From positions 1 to 49,160 of the forward strand of contig CADCBZ010000027.1 of assembly GCA_902799765.1 (NCBI GenBank): DNA of 49,160 bases, written 5' to 3'. The position numbers and the translations under genes were made by a program. The notes beneath the pieces are model-generated. The model ran no database searches, was not told the origin of the DNA, and saw nothing but the letters and a program-made list of their open reading frames with translations. The stretch comes from an uncultured Prevotellaceae bacterium. Its GTDB lineage: Bacteria; Bacteroidota; Bacteroidia; Bacteroidales; Bacteroidaceae. Below, piece by piece: positions 40,856-48,894 of the stretch. Each line of letters begins with the position of its first letter. Within the stretch, counting starts at the first letter, position 1.

Positions 40856-42052
40856 ATGAATCGTATGAGAAACAGTGTTTCAGAAAAGGCCCCGTTGGTG
40901 AAGATTGCCGTCAGTCTGATGGCAGGTATAGTTCTTGCTAAGTATCTCGTTGTACCGTTTCCGCTATTTCCGTTATTGGTGGTGGTAGTCCTATTAGCGT
41001 TCTGCCTCTGGCGCTATGAACAGCTGCAGTCGGCTGTTATCGGCTTGTGTATGGTGGTGTTAGGCGCGCTGCTGATGCAACGTGCCCAACAAACATCGCT
41101 GGAGCTCTCTCGGTTGGACCGCTCGAAGACCTACTTCTTAGAACAGCGGACGCAGCTGTTGGACCGACTGTCCGAGAGTGGGGTGGATGGCAGTGTCTAT
41201 GCCGTGGTGGCGGCCATGTCACTCGGGGATAAGTCACAGCTGACCAAGGAACTGAAGGACACCTACGCTGTGTCGGGGGCCTCGCATATCCTGGCACTGA
41301 GCGGTCTGCATCTGGGAATCATCTATACGTTGCTGTCGTTGCTGCTCAGTCACCGACGGTGGCAGGTGGTCTCTCAGGTGGTGATCATCGTCTGTATCTG
41401 GTTGTTTGTGTTCTTAGTGGGCATGTCTGCCAGTGTGGTACGTTCGGCGGTAATGTTCACCATCTATGCGCTGCTGTCACTTGGTCATCGTGATAAGATG
41501 TCGGTGAACATTTTGGCCTTTGCGGCCATCGTGATGCTGTTGTTCAATCCGATGTCCTTGTTCGATCTCGGTTTCCAACTGTCGTTTATGGCGGTGTTGG
41601 CGATCCTGCTGTTCTACCCGTTGTTTGAAAGCGTGTGGTCTCAGGCGTTCCTGCTCGATCATCGCATCTTCAGATGGCTATGGATGATGCTGACAGTCTC
41701 TTGTGCCGCCCAGATCGGTGTCGCCCCGTTGATCGCCTATTACTTCGGTCGATTCTCCAACTATTTCCTGTTGGCAAACCTTGTGGTGGTACCTGCTGCC
41801 ACCCTGATTCTGTATCTCTCACTGTTGGTTCTGCTGATTCCCTCCTTCGCGTACCTATTAATATATATAGTGGAGGCATTGAATCGGCTGTTGACAGGAA
41901 TCGCGACACTCCCCGGGGCCAGCATCGAAGGACTGCATCCAACCCTGTTACAGGTGTGGATGACGTATGTGATCATCGGGGCAGTTTATTGCTTGCTTAT
42001 AAGAAGAACATCACCAACAAGGGGATGGTCAGCATCGAGAAGAGTGTGGTGA
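40856..42052 (+). CDS. ComEC/Rec2-family DNA uptake channel, short form
   Basis: 398 aa from ATG 40856; ATG 40865 is also possible, and the more upstream ATG precedes the promoter. Two N-terminal helices precede the competence domain, whose signature reads SGASHILALSGLHLGIIYTLL (about 135-155), and about eight further helices. Full-length ComEC has an N-terminal OB-type domain and a C-terminal metallo-beta-lactamase-like domain. The C-terminal one is missing and the N-terminal one is reduced. The core channel should be intact. The last residues (RTSPTRGWSASRRVW) are read from DNA that is antisense to the AEC pseudogene. Confidence 0.88.
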   Translation: MNRMRNSVSEKAPLVKIAVSLMAGIVLAKYLVVPFPLFPLLVVVVLLAFCLWRYEQLQSAVIGLCMVVLGALLMQRAQQTSLELSRLDRSKTYFLEQRTQLLDRLSESGVDGSVYAVVAAMSLGDKSQLTKELKDTYAVSGASHILALSGLHLGIIYTLLSLLLSHRRWQVVSQVVIIVCIWLFVFLVGMSASVVRSAVMFTIYALLSLGHRDKMSVNILAFAAIVMLLFNPMSLFDLGFQLSFMAVLAILLFYPLFESVWSQAFLLDHRIFRWLWMMLTVSCAAQIGVAPLIAYYFGRFSNYFLLANLVVVPAATLILYLSLLVLLIPSFAYLLIYIVEALNRLLTGIATLPGASIEGLHPTLLQVWMTYVIIGAVYCLLIRRTSPTRGWSASRRVW

Positions 42053-42870
42053 TGAAGGTCACCTCTGTCATCAGGGTGGCATCTTTCTCATGACGCAGAC
42101 AGAGAATGGTGCCGTAGGTGGCTACGGGCATGGCGATGACCACGGTGTTGATATGGACCACGGTCTCAGAGAATCCGATGGCGCGGCAGAGATAGTACAT
42201 CGACAGGGGAACGACCAACAGACGCATGAGGGTGGTGAGATAGACGGTGCGGTTGCCCAACATCATCCGGAGTGAGAGCTGTGACATCGAGGAGCCGATG
42301 ATGAGTCGGTTGACTGATTACGGTAGGGATGTTGTCAATCTCCAAGGCGACGATAAGCATCGTGAGATAGGCGGCTAACATCGGTGTGCTGTAGAGTACC
42401 TTCTTCTGAAACCGATGACCCTCTACCTCGTTCTTGCCGGTGATGAGAATCGTGCCGACAGTAAAGACGGCAAAGGTGTTGACCACATTAAGGACAGCGG
42501 CATAGAAAACGGCTTGATGACCGAAGATGGAGGCGACAACGGGATAACCCATGAACCCCACATTACCGAACATCAGGGCGAAACCGACGGTTCCCTCATC
42601 TTCCTGCTTAGTGGTCATGTAACGAGGCAGGAAGAGGGCGACGCCGGTCAGTATGAGATAGGTGATGACGCTGATGCCTAACAGGGGCAGGATATACCGT
42701 CTGTCAGGCAGCGTACCGTTCATGGCTGAAGAGAGAATGAGGGCAGGACAGGTGATGTTGATGACAAGTCGTGACAGCTGTCTGTCGAAATCGCCGCCAA
42801 GATACCCTAGCTTGCCGGCGATGTAGCCGACAACCACCAGGGCAAAGAGTGTCATCATCACCTCAACCAT
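41997..42870 (-). pseudogene. AEC-family transporter, broken by deletion/frameshift
   Basis: The frame from ATG 42870 encodes the N-terminal two thirds of an auxin-efflux-carrier-type permease (ALVVVGYIAGKLGYLGGDFD, ITCPALILSSAMNG, GNVGFMGYPVVASIFG) up to DNIPTVISQP near 42307. After that point the continuing homology (LIIGSSMSQLSLRMMLGNR, ending VMFFL) is in another frame down to the TAA at 41997-41999. Compared with family members, the stretch between ISQP and LIIGSS is also missing about a dozen residues. A small deletion therefore removed codons and shifted the frame. The ATG overlaps the rseP stop (TGATG), so the intact gene would have been the operon's last. Substrate unknown. Confidence 0.8.
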
Positions 42871-44255
42871 CACATATACCCCAGCCAGCGGAGAATATCA
42901 TTCAGGTTCGCCACGACCATCAGGAGAATCAGGATACCGAAGCCTACATATTCGGCACGGATCATAAAGGTCTCTGAGGGTTTGCGACGGGTGATCATCT
43001 CATAGAACAGGAACAGCACATGGCCACCGTCGAGGGCGGGGATGGGCAGGATGTTCATGAAGGCGAGGATGATGGAGAGAAAGGCGGTCATCTTCCAGAA
43101 CATGTACCAGTCCCACATTGGGGGGAAGAGGCTGCCGATGGCACCGAATCCACCGAGCGACTTAGCACCGTCGGCGGTGAACACGTATTTCATGTCACCT
43201 ATATAGCCGGTAAGCACGTTCCAGCCGTATTTGATACCGGCAGGGAAACTCTCGAAGAAACCGTAGTCCTTCGTGACGGGCTGGTAGAGGCCTGCTATGC
43301 TCTTCACGAAGAAACCTACCTTCAGGTCGGGTGTCAGCATCGTGGTCAGGGTGTCGGTCTTGCTCTCACGGGCAATCACCATCGTGACGGTACGCAACTT
43401 CATACTGTCAGCCGTCGTCTTGGCACCTGTCATCATGTCGCTCAGAATACCGATCTGGTTGGTGAACTCATTATAGGAGTCGATGTCTTTACCGTTAAGT
43501 GCCACAATCTTGTCACCTTTCCGCAGTCCGATCTTGGCGGCAGGAGAGGCATCCATCACGCTGTCGATCTCGGCAGGGACGAAAGGACTGACGAAGGGTG
43601 GCTCTGCCTTCAGCATACCGAGCAGGTTGATATCACCTGGCAACTGCAGACTCATCGCCTGTCCGTCGCGGATGATATCCACGCGCTTGGCTTCAGAGAG
43701 ATCCCTGAAGAGGTCGGCAGAGAAGTCCTTGAAGGCGCCCAGGTCTGTACCGACGAGGATATCACCATCCTTGAAACCGTATTGCTTGGCTTCGGTGTTG
43801 AACTTCATACCCATGGTCATGTCCTTCACGGGGATATAGGTGTCGCCCCAGTAGAAGAGGATCATCGAGTAGATGAACAGGGCCAGTAGGAAGTTCACCA
43901 GCACACCGCCGATCATGATCAGCAGACGTTGCCAGGCAGGTTTTGCACGGAACTCCCACGGCTGTTCGGGTTGTTTCATCTGTTCGGTATCGAAACTCTC
44001 GTCGATCATGCCGGCGATCTTACAGTAGCCGCCAAGGGGGAGCCAGCCGACACCATACTGGGTATCGCTGTTCTTGGGCTTCCATTTGAAGAGACTACCG
44101 TCCCATTTGCCGATGCCGGGGTCGAAGAACAGATAGAACTTATCGACGCGTACACCGAAGAGTTTCGAAAAGAAAAAGTGTCCGCCTTCATGGAGCAGCA
44201 CCAAAAGTCCGATTGCAAGCATAAACTGCAACAGACGTATCAAAAATATATCCAT
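42870..44255 (-). CDS. rseP: RseP-type site-2 intramembrane metalloprotease
   Basis: 461 aa. The zinc site HEGGH lies in the first helix (LLVLLHEGGHFFFSKL, about 21-25). A PDZ region follows (AAKIGLRKGDKIVALNGKDI, about 240-260), with a partial one before it (KQYGFKDGDILVGTDLG). The second metal motif NILPIPALDGGH is in a C-terminal helix (about 400). Family members cut anti-sigma factors or leftover signal peptides in the inner membrane. Its place after dxr is a frequent arrangement in Bacteroidota. The 21-bp gap to dxr holds no promoter that I can see. Confidence 0.94.
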   Translation of the reverse strand: MDIFLIRLLQFMLAIGLLVLLHEGGHFFFSKLFGVRVDKFYLFFDPGIGKWDGSLFKWKPKNSDTQYGVGWLPLGGYCKIAGMIDESFDTEQMKQPEQPWEFRAKPAWQRLLIMIGGVLVNFLLALFIYSMILFYWGDTYIPVKDMTMGMKFNTEAKQYGFKDGDILVGTDLGAFKDFSADLFRDLSEAKRVDIIRDGQAMSLQLPGDINLLGMLKAEPPFVSPFVPAEIDSVMDASPAAKIGLRKGDKIVALNGKDIDSYNEFTNQIGILSDMMTGAKTTADSMKLRTVTMVIARESKTDTLTTMLTPDLKVGFFVKSIAGLYQPVTKDYGFFESFPAGIKYGWNVLTGYIGDMKYVFTADGAKSLGGFGAIGSLFPPMWDWYMFWKMTAFLSIILAFMNILPIPALDGGHVLFLFYEMITRRKPSETFMIRAEYVGFGILILLMVVANLNDILRWLGYM

Positions 44256-44276
44256 AATCTTTTTACCTTATTCTAT

Positions 44277-45434
44277 TTATTTGTTCATCAGTTCAGTCGC
44301 GATACGACGTGCCTCGGCATCGGTGGCGATATAGGTATCGTAAGAGGGCTCCTTGTCGAAGGTGGCAAGCTGCATGGTCTCTGCAATAATGTCGCCCATC
44401 TGCAGGAAACCGCACTTGTCCTCCAGGAAACCACGGTTCACGATCTCATTGGCCGCATTCACGATACAGGGCATGTTACCGCCCTTCTTGATAGCCTCGA
44501 AGGCGAGGGCTAAGCAACGGAACTTATTCAGGTCGGGCTCGAAGAACTCCAGATGCTGTGCCTTAAACAGGTCGAGGCGCTCACCACTCAGATGCAGACG
44601 CTGGGGGAATGAGAACGCATACTGGATCGGCAGACGCATGTCGGGCACACCCAACTGCGCCTTCACACTACCATCCTGGAATTGGACGGCACTGTGCACG
44701 ATCGACTGTGGGTGAACCAGCACCTGAATCCTGTCAGCTTCTACCCCGAAGAGCCACTTGGCCTCGATCACCTCGAAACCCTTGTTCATCATCGAAGCAG
44801 AGTCGATGGTGATCTTCGCACCCATATCCCATGTCGGGTGGCGCAGGGCGTCGGCCTTCGTCACGTGGGCAATCTCTTCCATCGACTTCAGACGGAACGG
44901 ACCGCCTGAGGCCGTGAGCAGGATCTTCTCGATGGGGTTCTGATCCTCACCGACCAGACTTTGGAAGATGGCAGAGTGCTCACTGTCGACAGGCAGGATG
45001 GGGGTGTGGTACTGCTGGGCGAGTTGCAGGATTAATTCTCCGGCCACGACCAGTGTCTCCTTGTTGGCCAGACAGATGGTCTTGCCAGCCTTGATGGCAT
45101 GGATGGTGGGGTTGAGACCTGAGAAACCCACCATGGCGGTGAGCACCATGTCGATGGGACCTGCCTCCACGATCTCGTCAAGTGCCTGGGCACCGGCATA
45201 GACCTTGATGTCGGGCAGGTCGCTCATCAGCGCCTTCAGCTCGTCGTAACGCTGTTCGTTGGCAATGACGATGGCGGCGGGCTTGAACTTATGGGCCTGT
45301 TCTGCCAGCTGCTGAACTTTATTGTTGGCTGTCAGACAATAGACTTCATATAAGTCTGCATGTTCCTCAATTACTTCGAGGGCCTGTGTTCCAATGGACC
45401 CGGTAGAACCGAGTATGGCAATTTGCTTCTTCAT
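44277..45434 (-). CDS. dxr: 1-deoxy-D-xylulose 5-phosphate reductoisomerase
   Basis: 385 aa from MKKQIAILGSTGSIG. An in-frame ATG five codons earlier lies inside a heptamer repeat and is less likely. Motifs: NADPH-binding GSTGSIGTQAL, NKETLV, metal-binding VDSEHSAIFQ, ASGGPFR, and MGAKITIDSASMMNKG. The enzyme makes 2-C-methyl-D-erythritol 4-phosphate, the committed step to isoprenoids and hence to the polyprenyl carriers used by the window's glycan genes. It lies between rimM and rseP in one leftward operon. Confidence 0.97.
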   Translation of the reverse strand: MKKQIAILGSTGSIGTQALEVIEEHADLYEVYCLTANNKVQQLAEQAHKFKPAAIVIANEQRYDELKALMSDLPDIKVYAGAQALDEIVEAGPIDMVLTAMVGFSGLNPTIHAIKAGKTICLANKETLVVAGELILQLAQQYHTPILPVDSEHSAIFQSLVGEDQNPIEKILLTASGGPFRLKSMEEIAHVTKADALRHPTWDMGAKITIDSASMMNKGFEVIEAKWLFGVEADRIQVLVHPQSIVHSAVQFQDGSVKAQLGVPDMRLPIQYAFSFPQRLHLSGERLDLFKAQHLEFFEPDLNKFRCLALAFEAIKKGGNMPCIVNAANEIVNRGFLEDKCGFLQMGDIIAETMQLATFDKEPSYDTYIATDAEARRIATELMNK

Positions 45435-45435
45435 A

Positions 45436-45461
45436 TTTTCACTTTTCATTTTTCACTTCTA
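45436..45461 (-). repeat. Purine heptamer repeat at the rimM/dxr junction
   Basis: Coding strand: TAGAAGTGAAAAATGAAAAG then TGAAAA. The first TAG is the rimM stop. The repeat runs up to the dxr start and contains an in-frame ATG. Confidence 0.85.
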
Positions 45462-45968
45462 CAATTCCAAGATGCCTTCCGGCAGATTGATTTCTATTTG
45501 ATGTCGTTTTGTATCGATCTGTTGTATCAGCTCTTCTGAGGCGGGGATGAGTTTCCCGTTAGTCAGTTCAAACAGGATGTTGATGGTGGTGTCGTCGATG
45601 GCGGCAATCTCGCCGATGGTCTTTCCGCTGTTGCTGTCGATGAGACTGTAGCCCACGAGCTCTGCCCAGGAGACGTTGGTCTCATCTTCGTCGGACAGCG
45701 AACGGGGGAAATACACGTCGCAGCCTGTCAACTCCCTGGCGCGCTCCTGGGTGTCGATGCCGTCGAACTTCATCAGGGCGTTGCTGTCGGTCTTGAAACG
45801 GTATTCCTCGATGAAGAAAGGCACCAGGATGCCGTCGATGTCGAGAATGAGATAGTCGGCATCCGTACGGTCAAACACGTCATCGTCGAGCAGGAAGGAA
45901 ATCTCCCCCCTCACACCATGCGTTTTACCCAGTCTGCCGATCTTATACACCTCTTCTCGTCTGATCAT
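45459..45968 (-). CDS. rimM: 16S rRNA processing protein RimM
   Basis: 169 aa. The N-terminal RimM domain (IGRLGKTHGVRGEISFLLDD) and a C-terminal PRC-barrel (SWAELVGYSLIDSNSGKTIG, then ILFELTNGKLIPAS) are both present. It binds ribosomal protein S19 and assists maturation of the 30S head. It overlaps murA by ATGA. The stop codon TAG is the first triplet of the heptamer repeat at the dxr junction. Usual partners (rpsP, trmD) are not adjacent, as is common in this phylum. Confidence 0.94.
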   Translation of the reverse strand: MIRREEVYKIGRLGKTHGVRGEISFLLDDDVFDRTDADYLILDIDGILVPFFIEEYRFKTDSNALMKFDGIDTQERARELTGCDVYFPRSLSDEDETNVSWAELVGYSLIDSNSGKTIGEIAAIDDTTINILFELTNGKLIPASEELIQQIDTKRHQIEINLPEGILEL

Positions 45969-47269
45969 CCTCTTGTGATTTTTGCACCGAGGGCATTCAG
46001 ACGGTCCTCGATATGCTCATAACCTCTGTCTATCTGTTCGATGTTGTCAATACGGCTCGTGCCTGTGGCGCTCATGGCGGCAATCAGCAGGGCGATACCG
46101 GCACGGATATCCGGACTCGTCATCCTACCGCCGCGCAGCGTGATCTTCCGGTCGTGTCCCACGACGACGGCTCTGTGCGGATCGCATAGGATAATCTGGG
46201 CACCCATGTCGATGAGCTTATCAACGAAGAACAGACGACTCTCAAACATCTTCTGGTGGAACAGCACACTGCCTCTGGCCTGTGTAGCCACCACGATGAG
46301 TACCGACAACAGGTCCGGTGTCAGACCTGGCCAGGGGGCGTCGGCGAGCGTCATGATCGTACCGTCGATAAACGACTGTATCTCGTAGTGCTTCTGACGG
46401 GGAATCACCAGGTCGTCGCCTTCCACCTTGATCTTGACACCTAACTTCCTGAAAGCATCGGGGATGATGCCGAGATCCTTCAGCGAGACCTCTTTGATAC
46501 GGATGCCGTCGCCACACATGGCTGCCATACCGATGAATGAACCCACCTCGATCATATCCGGCAGGATACGATGGGTCGTGCCGTGCAACGCTTTCACACC
46601 CTCGATCGTCAGAAGGTTCGAACCGATACCGCTGATCTGGGCACCCATCTGGTTCAGCATCTGACACAGTTGCTGGAGATAGGGCTCACAGGCGGCGTTA
46701 TAGATGGTAGTCGTCCCTTTCGCGAAGACGGCAGCCATCACGATGTTGGCAGTACCCGTCACCGAAGCTTCGTCGAGTAACATATAGTTACCCTTGAGTT
46801 TCTGGGCGGCAATCTCATAGACCTCGCGTCCCTCGATACGGTTGAACCTGGCACCGAGTTTCTCGAAACCGAGGAAGTGGGTGTCGAGTCGGCGACGTCC
46901 GATCTTGTCGCCGCCGGGTTTGGTAATCACCGCCCTGCCCATACGGGCGAGTAATGGACCGATCATCATTACACTGCCACGCAGTTCGGCACATTTCATC
47001 ACAAACTCGTCGCTCTCCAGGTAGGCCAGATTCAGACTGTCTGCCTGGAAGGTGTAGGTGCCGGCATCGCCACGTGACACTTTCACACCGATGTCGCACA
47101 GCAACTGGATGAGGTTATTCACGTCCCGGATGTCGGGGATGTTCTGAATCGTCACTGCCTCATGGGTCAGCAGGGTGGCACAGATCACCTGCAGTGCCTC
47201 GTTCTTCGCGCCCTGCGGGGTAATGGTGCCTTTTAGCAGATGTCCGCCCTCGATGATGAATGATGCCAT
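45965..47269 (-). CDS. murA: UDP-N-acetylglucosamine 1-carboxyvinyltransferase MurA
   Basis: 434 aa, full length. LKGTITPQGAKNEAL holds the substrate Lys/Asn pair. The flexible catalytic loop reads KPGGDKIGRRRLDTHF: residue 121, normally Cys (GGCxIG), is Asp. Cys-to-Asp at this place keeps activity but is the known cause of intrinsic fosfomycin insensitivity in several bacteria. RAGIALLIAA and ERGY-like IDRGYEHIEDRL close the fold. The enzyme transfers enolpyruvate to UDP-GlcNAc, the first committed step of peptidoglycan synthesis. It is coupled to rimM by a four-base overlap. Confidence 0.96.
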   Translation of the reverse strand: MASFIIEGGHLLKGTITPQGAKNEALQVICATLLTHEAVTIQNIPDIRDVNNLIQLLCDIGVKVSRGDAGTYTFQADSLNLAYLESDEFVMKCAELRGSVMMIGPLLARMGRAVITKPGGDKIGRRRLDTHFLGFEKLGARFNRIEGREVYEIAAQKLKGNYMLLDEASVTGTANIVMAAVFAKGTTTIYNAACEPYLQQLCQMLNQMGAQISGIGSNLLTIEGVKALHGTTHRILPDMIEVGSFIGMAAMCGDGIRIKEVSLKDLGIIPDAFRKLGVKIKVEGDDLVIPRQKHYEIQSFIDGTIMTLADAPWPGLTPDLLSVLIVVATQARGSVLFHQKMFESRLFFVDKLIDMGAQIILCDPHRAVVVGHDRKITLRGGRMTSPDIRAGIALLIAAMSATGTSRIDNIEQIDRGYEHIEDRLNALGAKITRG

Positions 47270-47275
47270 TCTTGG

Positions 47276-47875
47276 TTATTTTTTCTTTTTGTTCTTCTTA
47301 CTACTGTCATCTGCAACGGCGATCATATTGAACTTGAAGGCATTCAGGTCCAGTTGGATGACGCCGTCGGTGAAGTGTGCCAGATCGTCAGCCACCTTCT
47401 CGTCGTCCATCGAACCGTGTCCCCAGGTCATCAGGTCACGCTTCATCTGGTTGGCGGTATAGTAGGTCAGTGCGTCACGCTCCTCACCGGCAGGCATGGT
47501 CTTGAGTTTCTCGAAGAGCTGACAGATCAACTTCCCGTAGTGGCGCAGTTTGAGCTCCTCCTTCGGTGGCTTGATAGGAGTGGGTTTGCTGAGGATCTTG
47601 TCTGCCTCCGATACGTCGTAGGGCCAGTCGATCTCCAACTCTCTGTGACTCATCAGATACAGATGATCCCAGAGGGTCTGCTCGAAATCGGCATTCTGCT
47701 TGAGTTGGGGGTTCTTGGTCTCCATCTGTCGGATGATGGCTTGGGCGCACTGCAGACGTTCTTCCTTGGTAGGAAGCTCGCAGGCATACTCCACCATCTT
47801 CTGAATCTCCCGTCCATACTCGGGCATAATCAGCTTCTCACGCTGTGTGTTGTAATCTAATCCTTTAATATCCAT
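47276..47875 (-). CDS. DUF4290 domain protein
   Basis: 199 aa. It begins MDIKGLDYNTQREKLIMPEY, followed by ALPTKEER-like CELPTKEERLQCAQAIIRQM and LWDHLYLMSHRELEIDWPY, the conserved pattern of the Bacteroidota DUF4290 family. It has no signal or membrane helix and a Lys-rich tail (DDSSKKNKKKK). It is helix-rich and probably cytoplasmic. Function unknown. It sits six bases ahead of murA and 12 bases after tsaB; as I recall, the murA-DUF4290 pairing is recurrent, hinting at a cell-wall link. Confidence 0.85.
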   Translation of the reverse strand: MDIKGLDYNTQREKLIMPEYGREIQKMVEYACELPTKEERLQCAQAIIRQMETKNPQLKQNADFEQTLWDHLYLMSHRELEIDWPYDVSEADKILSKPTPIKPPKEELKLRHYGKLICQLFEKLKTMPAGEERDALTYYTANQMKRDLMTWGHGSMDDEKVADDLAHFTDGVIQLDLNAFKFNMIAVADDSSKKNKKKK

Positions 47876-47886
47876 AAATAATCATG

Positions 47887-47908
47887 TTCAATTTTCAATC
47901 TTCAATAA
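47887..47908 (-). repeat. TTGAAAA-type heptamer repeat at the end of tsaB
   Basis: Coding strand: CTTATTGAAGATTGAAAATTG and then AA, units of seven (TTGAAGA, TTGAAAA, TTGAA). The repeat supplies the last codons (LLKIEN) and the TGA stop of tsaB. Confidence 0.6.
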
Positions 47909-48589
47909 GTCTTTCGGCTTCTTCGCTACAAAATCCTTCAGGTAGAACGGTACGAAATAGGCCACGTCCTCAAACTGCTCGTTCAGGAACCGTTTCTCTG
48001 CCAAAGGCTGCATCCATTTGGCGATCGGGTTGATGTTCTCAATGAAATGGGCATTCGGATGACGGATGGCATCCTGACATTTCTGGGCACCGTTGCCGAA
48101 GAAATAGACGGGGTGCTCATCCAGATACGCTTTGTAGGTGTCTCCGTCCACGATGTCGGCCTGGATAGGTCTGACGGGTTTTAGTGCCCGGTTGTAGATG
48201 CCGGCATACACTTCCATCCTTCTAGCATCAAGCATCGGACAGAGCAGTGCATTCTCTTCAGGGATCTCCCGAAGCAGGACGGGTGCGCACAATAGTTCCA
48301 GGGTCGGTACGGCAATCAGCTTCAGGTTCCGTCCATAGCACACACCCTTTGCCATCGATACACCGATACGGAGCCCTGTATAGGAGCCGGGACCGCAACT
48401 CACGGCGACGGCATCGAAGGGGATAGCATGGTTATCGGTGAACGAGAGGGCTTCGTCAACCATCGTCCCCAGTCGCTCCGCATGATTAGGACCGCTGTGG
48501 TCTTCTTGGTCGAAGATCACCTGCCCGTCCTCTGAAACGGCTACCGAACAAACGTCCGTACTGGTCTCTATATGTAATATCGTTGCCAT
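47888..48589 (-). CDS. tsaB: tRNA threonylcarbamoyladenosine biosynthesis protein TsaB
   Basis: 233 aa. The ASKHA-fold start ILHIETSTDVCSVAV and the signature VSCGPGSYTGLRIGVSMAKG, then LIAVPTLELL, identify TsaB. TsaB is the partner of TsaD (and TsaE) that makes t6A37 in ANN-decoding tRNAs. It leads the leftward operon, with TACCTTTG at 48621-48628. The C-terminal end is written by a heptamer repeat. Confidence 0.95.
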   Translation of the reverse strand: MATILHIETSTDVCSVAVSEDGQVIFDQEDHSGPNHAERLGTMVDEALSFTDNHAIPFDAVAVSCGPGSYTGLRIGVSMAKGVCYGRNLKLIAVPTLELLCAPVLLREIPEENALLCPMLDARRMEVYAGIYNRALKPVRPIQADIVDGDTYKAYLDEHPVYFFGNGAQKCQDAIRHPNAHFIENINPIAKWMQPLAEKRFLNEQFEDVAYFVPFYLKDFVAKKPKDLLKIEN

Positions 48590-48620
48590 GTCTATTTTGT
48601 CTCTTATATTTAATAAGGTG

Positions 48621-48628
48621 CAAAGGTA
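48621..48628 (-). promoter_or_regulatory. -7 box for the tsaB-murA-dxr operon
   Basis: TACCTTTG on the minus strand, 32 bases before the tsaB start. Confidence 0.62.
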
Positions 48629-48684
48629 CGCATTTTTTTGTCAATAGCCATCGTTTTATCAGAAATTAACGTAGCAAGGGCTAT

Positions 48685-48761
48685 CGTAGCGCTAAGGTTC
48701 CGCTAAGGTTCCGCTAAGGTAGCGCTAAGGTAGCGCCTAGGTAGCGCCTAGGTAGCAAAGG
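48685..48761. repeat. 11-nt tandem repeat array (7 units)
   Basis: Seven consecutive 11-mers: CGTAGCGCTAA, GGTTCCGCTAA twice, GGTAGCGCTAA, GGTAGCGCCTA twice, GGTAGCAAAGG. Many units hold the palindromes TAGCGCTA or CCTAGG. It lies between the tsaB promoter and the rRNA promoter; no reading frame uses it. Confidence 0.9.
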
Positions 48762-48863
48762 CATTTATATTATATATAATAAGGTAAATACCATTTTTAT
48801 AATTGATACGAATCAAGAGACGAAAAATAATCGGCCGAAAATAGAAAAAAAGTTTGGAAAAGT

Positions 48864-48894
48864 TTTGTTAGTTTCGAAAATAGTCGTACCTTTG
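48864..48894 (+). promoter_or_regulatory. rRNA operon promoter
   Basis: TTTG at 48864-48867 and TACCTTTG at 48887-48894, separated by 19 bases, give a near-consensus Bacteroidota -33/-7 promoter. The region upstream (48780-48863) is very AT-rich, as in rRNA UP-type regions. Confidence 0.8.

Noticed and set aside
43020-43889. 289-codon frame antisense to rseP
   Set aside because: Shadow frame, rich in His/Glu/Asp typical of antisense to membrane-protein genes.
48685-48761. CRISPR array
   Set aside because: The 11-nt units are directly adjacent with no spacers, and no cas genes are present.
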